A stretch of DNA of 9,343 nt from positions 1 through 9,343 of the forward strand of contig DVHA01000192.1 of the NCBI GenBank assembly GCA_018712425.1, written 5' to 3'. The notes below the pieces were generated by a model, which was not told the DNA's origin, did no database searches, and saw nothing but the letters and a program-made list of their open reading frames with translations. A program made the translations under genes and the position numbers. This DNA comes from Candidatus Faecivivens stercoravium. GTDB taxonomy: Bacteria; Bacillota; Clostridia; Oscillospirales; Ruminococcaceae. Of this stretch, positions 1 through 6,768 are shown one piece after another. Position 1 is the first letter of the stretch. Every line of letters starts with the position of its first letter.

Positions 1-1979
1 ATCGTCTCGAACAGCAGCGCCTTTGCCTTTTCCATCTCGACGCCCCTCAGCTGGGTCGCGGCCATCGTCTGGTGGCCGCCGCCGCCCATCTTTTCCATGA
101 TGAGCTGGACGTTAATCAGCCCCATGCTGCGGGCGGAGATATTGATGCCGCCCCCCGCCTCATAGAGGACGAAGGAAGCGTCGACGTCGTCGATGCTGAG
201 AAGCTCGTCCGCCGCCTGGGAGGCAACCACCCGCATATCGTCCGAAGAGAAGTCGCTCTGGGCGACCGCGCACTTGCGATAGACCTGGGCGTTAGAGACA
301 ATCCGGGTTTTCCGCTGGTAGGAGTCCATCGAGTTGGAGAACATCTTCCGGACGACGACGGTGTCGGCGCCGGTCCGGCGGAGATAGGCCGCCGCCTCGA
401 AGGTACGGACCCCGGTCCGCATCGCGAAGCTCCGGGTATCCAGCATGATGCCGGCCAGGAGCGCCTGGGCGACCACCGACGTGATCTTGCAGTCTTCGCC
501 CATATACTGGATGAGCTCGGTCACCATCTCGGAAGCCGAACTGGCGTACGGTTCGTGGTAGAAGATAACCGCGTTGTCGATATGGTTGACCATCTTGCGG
601 TGGTGATCGATGACGACGACCGTTTTGCACCGGTCAAGGACCTCTTTCGACTCGACGAGGTTGGGGGTATGGGTGTCGCAGATAATCAGCATTGTCTGCG
701 GGGTGATCGAGAAGAGGGCCTCATCGGGGTCGATGAAGAGGTCGTGGTTCCCCTCCTCCGACTTGACCATCTCAATCAGCGTCTTGGAGAGGTTTTTCTC
801 CCGGTCGATGACGATAAACGCCTTTTTGCCGATTGAACGGATGGCGCTGGCCATCCCGGCCGACGCGCCGACGCAGTCGAGGTCGCCGAACTTGTGCCCC
901 ATGACCAGCACCTTGTCGGCCGTCTTAATCAGCTCAAGCATCGCGTTTGCGACCATCCTCGACTTGACCTTAGTCCGCTTCTCAACGCCCTTAGAGACGC
1001 CGCCGTAGAACTCATAGGTCGTCCCCATCTTGACAGCCGCCTGGTCGCCGCCCCGCCCCAGCGCCATATCCAGCGCCTGCCGGGCGGAAGCTTCGCTCTC
1101 GGCGAGGGTATCCTCACCCCGCCCGATGCCGATCGACAGGGTGACGGGGTATCCGCCGGTATCGATCTTCCGGACGTCGTCCAGCACCGAGAACCGGCTT
1201 TCGATGATTTTCTCGAGGTGCTCTTCCTCGACGACCATCATATACTGTTCGTCGTCATACCGTTTGATGAAGCTGTTGGTCATCTGGCTGGAGAATTCCT
1301 CGAGGAGGGTATCGACAGCGCTTAAAATCCGCGACTTTTCGCTCTCCTTTGCCTTCTGCATCAATTCGTTGTAGTTATCCAGCACAATCAGCATCACCGA
1401 CGGCCGGGTCTTCCGGTAGAGGGCGGCCTCCTTGTCCATCTCGGTGACGTCGATAAAGTAAAGCAGGTAAAAATCCTCGTCCCCGGCCTTTACCGGCTTA
1501 TCGGTCCCGGCGTCGGGGATATCGACCTGCCCGGGGTGCAGCCCCCGGACGTGGTAGGACTTTTCGCCGATCTGGAGGGGGACCTCCTTGCGGCAGAACT
1601 CGTCCAACGCGAGGTTCGTAAGCTTCCCGAAGCTCTCGCCGATCATCTCCCGCTTCCCCAGCACCTCCGTCTGGAACGACTCGCTGTACCAGAGGATCCG
1701 CCTCGACGACCCGACCGCCATCATCGGGATCGGGAAGTTTAAGAGCATCTCCTGTCTCGCGGGGTCCAGCTGGGAAGCGATCCGGGTCAGCGTCCCCCGC
1801 ATATGCCGCCGGATGCTTTGCAGACGCACCGCGACATACACCCCATACGCGAGGGCGCAGGGCGTCAGGATATACGACACCATCGGCTCAATCAGCCATG
1901 TGACCGCCGCCAGCACCAGGCAGACCACCGCCAGCACCAGCATATGCACGCGGATATTCCAAACCTTCGGACGCTTCAT
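1..1979 (-). CDS. gdpP: GdpP/YybT-type c-di-AMP phosphodiesterase (3' end cut by window)
   Basis: Membrane-anchored enzyme of the GdpP family, which hydrolyses cyclic di-AMP to pApA. The frame is open from the ATG at 1979 to the window edge, 659 codons plus two bases; family members are about this long, so only a short C-terminal tail is missing. Seen in order: two hydrophobic helices (residues ~12-30 and ~33-53), a PAS-like region (~82-180), a degenerate GGDEF domain (~190-320, with SIGIGRGED near 282-290), then a DHH/DHHA1 phosphoesterase. Metal-binding motifs are intact: H362, D366 and D368 (GHKFGDLD), D435 (ICDTH), DHH at 458-460, D514 (MLDTRS). The DHHA1 glycine motif GGGGH ends at H636. 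A G-rich Shine-Dalgarno lies 7-8 nt upstream of the ATG. Two promoters precede it. In many Firmicutes gdpP is followed by rplI and dnaB, which would lie left of this window. No missing key residues were seen. Confidence 0.96.
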   Translation of the reverse strand, partial: MKRPKVWNIRVHMLVLAVVCLVLAAVTWLIEPMVSYILTPCALAYGVYVAVRLQSIRRHMRGTLTRIASQLDPARQEMLLNFPIPMMAVGSSRRILWYSESFQTEVLGKREMIGESFGKLTNLALDEFCRKEVPLQIGEKSYHVRGLHPGQVDIPDAGTDKPVKAGDEDFYLLYFIDVTEMDKEAALYRKTRPSVMLIVLDNYNELMQKAKESEKSRILSAVDTLLEEFSSQMTNSFIKRYDDEQYMMVVEEEHLEKIIESRFSVLDDVRKIDTGGYPVTLSIGIGRGEDTLAESEASARQALDMALGRGGDQAAVKMGTTYEFYGGVSKGVEKRTKVKSRMVANAMLELIKTADKVLVMGHKFGDLDCVGASAGMASAIRSIGKKAFIVIDREKNLSKTLIEMVKSEEGNHDLFIDPDEALFSITPQTMLIICDTHTPNLVESKEVLDRCKTVVVIDHHRKMVNHIDNAVIFYHEPYASSASEMVTELIQYMGEDCKITSVVAQALLAGIMLDTRSFAMRTGVRTFEAAAYLRRTGADTVVVRKMFSNSMDSYQRKTRIVSNAQVYRKCAVAQSDFSSDDMRVVASQAADELLSIDDVDASFVLYEAGGGINISARSMGLINVQLIMEKMGGGGHQTMAATQLRGVEMEKAKALLFET

Positions 1980-1998
1980 CGCACGCCCCTCCCCCCAG

Positions 1999-2013
1999 GC
2001 CGGCCCGGCCGGC
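1999..2013 (-). other. GC hairpin in the gdpP leader just upstream of the ribosome binding site
   Basis: GCCGGC is repeated as an inverted pair (1999-2004 and 2008-2013) around a 3-nt loop. It sits immediately upstream of the G-rich Shine-Dalgarno (about 1986-1996) of gdpP, so it could influence ribosome access. The structure is visible; a regulatory role is inference. Confidence 0.4.
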
Positions 2014-2095
2014 AATAATACAAATCGTAGAATCTCGCTCTATCATAACAAAAAGTTGATATCGTAAAGTGAGACTGCCTCATGTTAATATCCAT

Positions 2096-2124
2096 ATTTT
2101 ATCGCACTTGCGGCCGTTTGTCAA
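2096..2124 (-). promoter_or_regulatory. Proximal gdpP promoter (P2), sigma-A type
   Basis: On the minus strand TTGACA (2119-2124) and TAAAAT (2096-2101) are separated by exactly 17 bp. Transcription would start near 2089 and give a ~110-nt leader before the gdpP ATG at 1979. Confidence 0.8.
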
Positions 2125-2197
2125 CGTGCCCGCCGGCATTTTGGCCAATCCGGCCGGTTGCGAGAATTTGATACAAACAAATTTTCTCCTTATTTTT

Positions 2198-2226
2198 ATT
2201 ATACATCCATTTTCTCCTTTTGTCCA
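2198..2226 (-). promoter_or_regulatory. Distal gdpP promoter (P1), sigma-A type
   Basis: On the minus strand TGGACA (2221-2226) and a perfect TATAAT (2198-2203) are 17 bp apart. It lies about 100 bp upstream of P2 in the same direction, and just downstream of the lipoprotein operon terminator, so gdpP appears to have tandem promoters. Confidence 0.65.
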
Positions 2227-2262
2227 TCCGCAAACCGCACAAAAGTTCTCTCCCCATCGCGC

Positions 2263-2293
2263 AAAAAATCCCCGCCTCCGATCGGAAGCGGGG
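2263..2293 (-). terminator. Rho-independent terminator of the lipoprotein operon
   Basis: Inverted repeat at 2270-2293: six G/C pairs at the base, one mismatch, then four more pairs. On the minus strand it is followed by six T residues (A run at 2263-2268). It begins 6 nt after the stop codon of the second lipoprotein gene, as expected for the operon end. Confidence 0.85.
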
Positions 2294-2299
2294 AAAAGG

Positions 2300-2938
2300 T
2301 TATTCGCCCAGTACGTATTCCTGATACATCCGGCGTTCCGGGTTAAGCGTCCCACTGACCTCCTCCGCCAGTTCGGGCGCGTTTTCCAGCTTCGACTGGA
2401 TTTCCGCCCGGAAATCATCCGCTTCCATCCCGTCATAAGCGGTAAATTCGTCCATATCCGCGAAAGCGTACATCGTCCCGTCCGGATTAACCGCGAACAT
2501 GCTGTATTCCTCGTCGATCAGGTAATAAATACCGGTTTCCGCCTCAATTTTGAGAAAAAGGACCAGCTCGTCGTTTTCCAGAGGCTTGGTTACCCCGCTG
2601 TCCAGGCCGCCCCGAATGCTGAGCGTAACCGTATCCCGGTCTTCTTCTCCCTGCCAGACTTCCAGTATTTTGACCTGAAAATCCGTGGCCCGAATGGGGA
2701 TACCGGAACCGGAAAACGCCTCCCGCTCGGTTCCGCTGTCCTCTACTTTTACCCGCAAAACCGCATCCGACCACAAAAGCTGCAAGTCAAAATCCGGCTT
2801 TAACCGCAATTGAGACGAATGATCAGAAAGAGCAGGCCGGTCTTCCGGAAGATAGGTGTGCCTTTGCTCAGAAGCGCATCCCATTAAAGATGCGGAAAGC
2901 AACAATATCGCCAAAATTATCTTTTTCATCCGCTTCAT
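2300..2938 (-). CDS. Predicted lipoprotein, second gene of a two-gene operon
   Basis: 212-residue exported protein of unknown function. The N-terminus is a lipoprotein signal peptide: basic MKRMKK, a hydrophobic stretch, and the lipobox LMGC with the lipid-bearing cysteine at residue 21, so the mature protein should sit on the outer face of the cytoplasmic membrane. The middle (about 58-150), with phrases such as RVKVEDSG, VKILEVWQGEE, TVTLSIRGG and DELVLFLK, resembles a beta-barrel-like domain seen in other Clostridial secreted proteins, in which a 'lead to W-x-G' strand precedes an 'E-x-VLFL' strand. That likeness is from memory, not a search. The start ATG overlaps the TGA of the upstream gene by 4 nt (ATGA), implying translational coupling; M4 is a possible alternative start. 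A terminator follows directly. GC is visibly lower than in gdpP or rnj. Confidence 0.88.
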   Translation of the reverse strand: MKRMKKIILAILLLSASLMGCASEQRHTYLPEDRPALSDHSSQLRLKPDFDLQLLWSDAVLRVKVEDSGTEREAFSGSGIPIRATDFQVKILEVWQGEEDRDTVTLSIRGGLDSGVTKPLENDELVLFLKIEAETGIYYLIDEEYSMFAVNPDGTMYAFADMDEFTAYDGMEADDFRAEIQSKLENAPELAEEVSGTLNPERRMYQEYVLGE

Positions 2939-3633
2939 TCCACCATCACCAACTCGCCTTTTTCCAAATCAAGGTAAAAATATTCAAGCGCGGTATAGTC
3001 CTGAATGTTCTCCTCGTTATACCGATCATACGGCAAACTCAGTTCGCAAATATGCCCATATTCATCCAGCCAGACCAGATAAACGAAATCATGCTGCCAC
3101 CGGACATGCGCATATATCTCGGGAACCCCTTCGATTTCCTTGAGATGTTCCCTTCGGATCATCTGCTGGTTCACTTCCCCGTTTTCCTCCGGTACAGGGC
3201 TCCTTCTAAAGTAATACCTGCTCCGGCTTTCCCGTTCGTTGTACGCATCCTCAATATCCGGGTCGGCCAATTCGAAATGCGTCAGGTGCTGACTGTATTC
3301 CAGAAAATCTTCAGACAGATAAGAATAGGCCATACTGGGCGGATAATCCGAGTCTTTCAGCCTATCGTACCAAGTGATTTCATCCAGCCGGTAATCCTCC
3401 GGGATATTGACCAGCCTTGCAAACATATCCGGGTTTTCATCCTGAACCGTATAAAGCGTATAGCGTTCCGGCGTCTCTCTGAACGCCTCTATCATCTCTT
3501 CTTCCGACGAAAAGGTCGGCCGCATCAAAAAAGACTCCTCGGCTGATGTATGGGAAAGCCGCTCCTTCTCCCCGCACCCGCCGACTATCACCGCGCACAC
3601 CGCCGCCAGCGCTATCCATCCAATCTTCCGCAT
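2935..3633 (-). CDS. Predicted lipoprotein, first gene of a two-gene operon
   Basis: 232-residue secreted protein that I do not recognise. A signal peptide runs through the hydrophobic segment IALAAVCAVIVGGC with a lipobox VGGC, making Cys20 the lipidation site. The mature part is acidic and rich in aromatic residues (Tyr, Phe, Trp), with no membrane helix; it may be a small globular surface domain. The start at 3633 is chosen because GGGAGG lies 7 nt upstream. The frame can be extended to 3777, but that would run through the promoter (3668-3696) and a terminator hairpin, so the longer form is rejected. The 3' end overlaps the next lipoprotein gene by 4 nt. Codon use is lower in GC than in the flanking housekeeping genes, consistent with later acquisition. 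No immunity, binding or enzymatic motif was seen. Confidence 0.88.
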   Translation of the reverse strand: MRKIGWIALAAVCAVIVGGCGEKERLSHTSAEESFLMRPTFSSEEEMIEAFRETPERYTLYTVQDENPDMFARLVNIPEDYRLDEITWYDRLKDSDYPPSMAYSYLSEDFLEYSQHLTHFELADPDIEDAYNERESRSRYYFRRSPVPEENGEVNQQMIRREHLKEIEGVPEIYAHVRWQHDFVYLVWLDEYGHICELSLPYDRYNEENIQDYTALEYFYLDLEKGELVMVE

Positions 3634-3667
3634 TTTCCCGCCTCCCTTGCGCATTTTACCTAATTTT

Positions 3668-3696
3668 ATTGTACCAACTCCCCGCAAAAATGTCAA
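3668..3696 (-). promoter_or_regulatory. Near-consensus sigma-A promoter of the lipoprotein operon
   Basis: TTGACA (3691-3696) and TACAAT (3668-3673) on the minus strand, with a 17-bp spacer. The start site would be near 3661, giving a short leader of about 28 nt to the ATG at 3633. One mismatch to consensus, so expected to be strong. Confidence 0.88.
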
Positions 3697-3697
3697 C

Positions 3698-3728
3698 AAA
3701 AAGAGCCCGCCCCATAAAAGGCAGGCTC
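3698..3728 (-). terminator. Rho-independent terminator downstream of rnj
   Basis: A 9-bp stem (3703-3711 with 3720-3728, one G-T wobble) with an 8-nt loop is followed on the minus strand by five T residues (3698-3702). It is about 185 nt past the rnj stop. The T run ends one base before the -35 box of the lipoprotein promoter, so termination and re-initiation are packed together. Confidence 0.8.
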
Positions 3729-3795
3729 TCAGCTTGTCGAAAAAGTCTTTTTTGATTATTTTTTGGGTGCTGCGCACGCTTCATTATCAGCAGCA

Positions 3796-3886
3796 AAGCT
3801 GTGGTCAGCTTCGGAAATACGGCAAGCGGCCGCTTGGGAAGGGGCTCTGCCCCTTCCAGTCCCGCAAGCCCTTTAAAAAGGGCTTG
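3796..3886. repeat. Cluster of four perfect inverted repeats behind rnj
   Basis: Four adjacent hairpins fill the 3' flank of rnj. They are AAGCTG/CAGCTT (3796-3811), the 14-bp palindrome CAAGCGGCCGCTTG (3823-3836), a 9-bp stem around TCT (3837-3857), and a 10-bp stem around AA (3865-3886). None has its own T run on the minus strand. The third reads GGGGC-AGA-GCCCC on the minus strand, the same core design as the hairpins at 6643-6661 and 9307-9325. These resemble interspersed intergenic repeats of Oscillospiraceae; that family link is from memory. Nothing coding is seen in 3729-3913. Confidence 0.7.
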
Positions 3887-3913
3887 ACCCTAAACTTTTT
3901 ATTGCCGCCCGTC

Positions 3914-5995
3914 TCAGATTTCCATAATAATCGGCAGAATCATCGGGTCCCGCTTGGTCTTCCGGTAGATGAACGACGACAGCGCGTCCTTCACCCGGAT
4001 TTTCAGCGCGCTCCACTCCCGGATATCCTTCTGCTGGCAGTCGAGGAGGGTATCCTTAATCAGCTGTCTGGCGTTCTCCAGCAGCTCCTCCGACTCCCGC
4101 ACATAGACAAACCCGCGGGAGACGATATCCGGTCCGGCAACCACCGCGCCCGACTCGCTCTCGATCGTCACGACGACGATAATCAGCCCGTCCTGGGCCA
4201 AATGCTTCCGGTCCCGCAGCACGATGCTGCCGACGTCGCCGACCCCGTACCCGTCGACGAACACCCGTCCCGCCTCGACGGTGCCGGTGACCGCCATCGA
4301 ATCGGGCGTCAGCTCGACCACCTGCCCCAAGTCGGTCAGCAGGATGTGGTCCGGCTCGATGCCGATCTCCCGCGCCAGCGCCGCGTGTTCCGACAGGTGC
4401 TTATACTCGCCGTGGATCGGGATGAAGAACTTCGGCTGCACCAGCGACATCAGGAGTTTTAACTCGTTCTGGCAGGCGTGGCCGGATACATGCACCTCGT
4501 ACATCGACTTGCTGACCACCTCGGCCCCCAGCTTTAAGAGGTCGTTGATGACCCGGGTGACATGCTTTTCATTGCCGGGGATGGGGTTGGCCGAGATGAT
4601 GATGAAGTCGTCGGGGTTGACCTGGATTTTGCGGTGCTCACCCGACGCCATCCGCGACAGGGCGGACATCGGTTCCCCCTGGCTGCCGGTGGTGATGATG
4701 ACCAGCCGGTCGGAGGAATAGCGGCCGATGTTGTCGGCGTCGATGAGGATATCCCGCGGGACGCTTAAATACCCCAGCTCGATCGCCGTCGAAACGACAT
4801 TGACCATGCTCCGCCCGGAAACCGCGACCTTCCGGCCGTTTTCCGCCGCCAGGTTGATGATCTGCTGGATCCGGTGGATGTTGGAGGAGAAGGTCGCGAT
4901 GATAATCCGCCGGTCCCCCGCCTGCTGGAACAGACCCCTGAGCGTCCGGCCGACGTTCCGCTCAGAATCGGTGTAGCCGGGGCGCTCGGCGTTTGTCGAC
5001 TCGCCCAGCATGCACAGGACCCCCTGCTTGCCCAGCTCAGCAAACCGCGCCAGGTCGATCATCTTCCCCTCAATCGGGGTGTAGTCGACCTTAAAGTCGC
5101 CGGTGTGGACGACGACGCCCACCGGGGTGGTAATGGCAAAGGCCATCGAATCGGGGATCGAATGGTTGACGTGGATTGCCTCGACGGTGAAGGCTCCCAG
5201 CTTGATGACGTCCCCCGGCATAAACTGCATGAGTTTTGCCTTGCCGGCCAGGCCGTGCTCCTTCAGCTTCCCGTCGATCAGCCCCAGCGTCAATTTAGCG
5301 CCGTAGATCGGGATATCGGTCCCGAATTTTTTCAGGAAATAGGGCACCGACCCGATGTGGTCCTCGTGCCCGTGGGTGATGACCATCCCGCGGATCTTCT
5401 CTTTGTTTTTTTCGAGATAGGTAAAGTCGGGGATGACCAGGTCGACCCCCAGCATCTCCGAATCGGGGAAGCCCATCCCGCAGTCGACAATCAGGATATC
5501 CTTCCCGTACTCGTAGACAGTCAGGTTCTTGCCGATCTCGTTGAGGCCGCCCAGCGGGATAATTTTGAGGGCCGGTTTCTTCTCGCCCCGGCCGCTGTTC
5601 TTCCCGGCGGTGTTCCGGCTGCGGCCCCGGCGGGGGGCCTGCACGAGGTCGTATTCCGCCTCGGGGGTAAAGGTCTCCCGGGGCGCCTCTTCCCGCCCGG
5701 TTTTCCCGCCGGTGGTGCGGCGGGTGCGCCGCTTGTCGCCGCCCGCTTTGGCGGAACTGCGCCGTTCGCCGGCGTTCCGGCCGGCCGTTTTGCCCTGGCC
5801 GCTCCCCTCCGATTCCAGCGCCGCGACGTCGGCCGCCGTCATCACCAGCTCGGGGAGCGAACCTTTGCTATTAGAGCCTGCCGCCTTCTGCCCGAACCCC
5901 TTCACCCGGCGGCTCCGTCTGGGGGAGGAGGGGGTTTTGGACCCTGTGGAGGACAGGATCGCATCAATCACTTTCGTATTCTGCGTTTTTGCCAC
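3914..5995 (-). CDS. rnj: Ribonuclease J (metallo-beta-lactamase/beta-CASP), with N-terminal extension
   Basis: RNase J is a zinc-dependent 5'-3' exonuclease and endonuclease central to mRNA decay and rRNA maturation in Firmicutes. The protein has 693 residues against about 555 usual. The excess is an N-terminal, low-complexity, Arg/Lys/Gly/Ser-rich stretch (~1-140), likely disordered and able to bind RNA. The catalytic core starts at KIIPLGGLNEIGKN (~144). Metal motif HGHEDH is at 208-213, with H278 and D300 (HTGD). Beta-CASP landmarks are ESTNAERPG (332-340), FSSNIHRIQQ (369-378), SGHA (504-507) and IPIHGEY (525-531), followed by the C-terminal domain ending RDPMILPIIMEI. The start is GTG, chosen because AGAAGG lies 8 nt upstream; a nearby ATG at 6002 is out of frame. 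Expression should come from the promoter at 6335-6363 through a long leader. The organism may carry another rnj elsewhere. Confidence 0.97.
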   Translation of the reverse strand: MAKTQNTKVIDAILSSTGSKTPSSPRRSRRVKGFGQKAAGSNSKGSLPELVMTAADVAALESEGSGQGKTAGRNAGERRSSAKAGGDKRRTRRTTGGKTGREEAPRETFTPEAEYDLVQAPRRGRSRNTAGKNSGRGEKKPALKIIPLGGLNEIGKNLTVYEYGKDILIVDCGMGFPDSEMLGVDLVIPDFTYLEKNKEKIRGMVITHGHEDHIGSVPYFLKKFGTDIPIYGAKLTLGLIDGKLKEHGLAGKAKLMQFMPGDVIKLGAFTVEAIHVNHSIPDSMAFAITTPVGVVVHTGDFKVDYTPIEGKMIDLARFAELGKQGVLCMLGESTNAERPGYTDSERNVGRTLRGLFQQAGDRRIIIATFSSNIHRIQQIINLAAENGRKVAVSGRSMVNVVSTAIELGYLSVPRDILIDADNIGRYSSDRLVIITTGSQGEPMSALSRMASGEHRKIQVNPDDFIIISANPIPGNEKHVTRVINDLLKLGAEVVSKSMYEVHVSGHACQNELKLLMSLVQPKFFIPIHGEYKHLSEHAALAREIGIEPDHILLTDLGQVVELTPDSMAVTGTVEAGRVFVDGYGVGDVGSIVLRDRKHLAQDGLIIVVVTIESESGAVVAGPDIVSRGFVYVRESEELLENARQLIKDTLLDCQQKDIREWSALKIRVKDALSSFIYRKTKRDPMILPIIMEI

Positions 5996-6231
5996 TATAC
6001 ATACCTTCTCTTTCTTGTGTCACACACCGGCGGCCGAATAGAATGCCACCTTACTACCGATTTCCAAAACTCCGGCCCCATCATCCCGGGGGCCGCAAGC
6101 GCCCTATTTGTATTCCGGCCCGGCAGGGCAGATGCAGCCCCGGGGCAAATTCTCCCCGCATGAGGGGGGATTTCCGCAGCGAAAACACCCGGCTCTCCGC
6201 CTTCGTGGACAGGCGGCGCGCGGGGTTTCAT
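5995..6231 (-). CDS. Possible 78-residue leader ORF coupled to rnj (doubtful)
   Basis: An ATG at 6231, preceded by an A-rich AAAAGGG site at 6-nt spacing, opens a 78-codon frame. Its TAG stop shares its G with the GTG start of rnj (TAGTG). The arrangement is what translational coupling looks like. The protein itself is Pro/Arg/Gly-rich and resembles no family I know, and GC-rich DNA yields such frames by chance. Listed because it is the only ORF in the long rnj leader; it may not be a gene. Confidence 0.2.
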   Translation of the reverse strand: MKPRAPPVHEGGEPGVFAAEIPPHAGRICPGAASALPGRNTNRALAAPGMMGPEFWKSVVRWHSIRPPVCDTRKRRYV

Positions 6232-6328
6232 TTCCCGCCCTTTTTTCTAAGCGATCCATATTCCGTCGACGACCGGGTAGAAACAGGAAAGGGGGGAGGT
6301 GCAGAAAAGGTTTCCGAACAAATAAGAT
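5996..6328 (-). other. Long structured 5' leader of rnj
   Basis: Between the predicted start site (~6328) and the rnj GTG are about 330 nt of leader. It contains several potential stems on the RNA strand. One is CCGCCT/AGGCGG around an 8-nt loop (within 6190-6220). Another is CGGCCCC/GGGGCCG around a 9-nt loop (within 6070-6100). C- and G-runs also occur near 6130-6165. I recognise no known riboswitch core. Leaders of RNase genes can be sites of self-regulated decay (known for RNase E); for this gene that is inference. Confidence 0.45.
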
Positions 6329-6334
6329 ACTTTA

Positions 6335-6363
6335 ATTTTAGCCGTTTTGCCCGGCGTTGTCAA
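6335..6363 (-). promoter_or_regulatory. rnj promoter, sigma-A type
   Basis: On the minus strand TTGACA (6358-6363) and TAAAAT (6335-6340) are separated by 17 bp, the same boxes and spacing as gdpP P2. No better candidate lies nearer the rnj start. Confidence 0.8.
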
Positions 6364-6527
6364 GCAAGCTTTGTATATTTTGCTAAATATCCGATTTTCC
6401 TTCACAAAGCCGCCCGGTTTTTCGCCAATTTGCCGCCCGGCAGCCGCGGGAAAGAGCTGTTACAAGTATATGCCGGCCGGCGGGAAAGTATGCGCCCCGG
6501 CGATTTTCAGCGTTCCGCGTATACCGG
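6364..6527. other. Intergenic stretch with no recognised content
   Basis: Between the rnj promoter and the hairpin repeat I see no ORF with a ribosome binding site, no tRNA-like fold and no clear promoter. It starts AT-rich and becomes GC-rich, with short GC palindromes (for example GCCGGCCGGC near 6473). Confidence 0.4.
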
Positions 6528-6727
6528 TTTTGCTGCCCTTATGGTTTTCCGCGGGGTCGAAGCGCATCGCTTGCTGCGCTCTGTCTCGCGGGAACGAAGT
6601 CCGGCAAATCTGGGTCCAGGGGCCTTTGGCTCCTGGCGAAGTCCAGAGGCGGAGCCTTTGGTCCATCCAAGTGAAACTTGGTCCCATCCAAGGGGAACCC
6701 TTGGTCGCTGCCATAAGGGCAGCGAAA
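6528..6727. repeat. ~200-bp hairpin-rich repeat element with terminal inverted repeats (copy A)
   Basis: GCTGCCCTTATGG (6532-6544) is matched exactly by its reverse complement at 6711-6723; three further pairs beyond one mismatch extend the arms to about 6528 and 6727. Inside lie successive hairpins: AAGCG/CGCTT around CAT (6560-6572), a 9-bp stem around TTT (6616-6636), an 8-bp stem around GGA (6643-6661), CCAAGT/ACTTGG around GAA (6667-6681), and CCAAGGG/CCCTTGG around GAA (6688-6704). The part from 6612 to 6670 matches 9275-9334. No transposase is encoded and no convincing target-site duplication is visible, so this is a MITE-like or structured intergenic repeat rather than an insertion sequence. 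It lies downstream of the LysR gene, which has no T-tailed terminator of its own. Confidence 0.7.
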
Positions 6728-6768
6728 TCAACATTCCATGCTCAAAGGAAAAAACAACCCCCGCCCCG

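Noticed and set aside
72..836. 254-codon plus-strand frame opposite gdpP
   Set aside because: Antisense shadow; the minus strand encodes the conserved DHH/DHHA1 motifs in one continuous frame.
2080..2436. 118-codon minus-strand frame overlapping the second lipoprotein
   Set aside because: It runs through the terminator and the gdpP promoters in a different frame from the lipobox-bearing gene.
3634..3777. N-terminal extension of the first lipoprotein to an ATG at 3777
   Set aside because: It would translate through the terminator and the TTGACA/TACAAT promoter and bury the signal peptide; 3633 has its own Shine-Dalgarno.
4874..6163. 429-codon plus-strand frame opposite rnj
   Set aside because: It mirrors the strongly biased codons of rnj on the other strand and has no recognisable domain; RNase J coding is unambiguous.
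6616..6724. CRISPR-like array from the repeated CCAAG... units
   Set aside because: Units are hairpins of differing stem sequence with only a few bases between them, not identical repeats with even spacers, and no cas genes are present.
6460..6734. Two short minus-strand frames across the hairpin repeat
   Set aside because: They encode only the inverted repeats, have no homology or ribosome site, and such frames are a known source of false hypothetical proteins.
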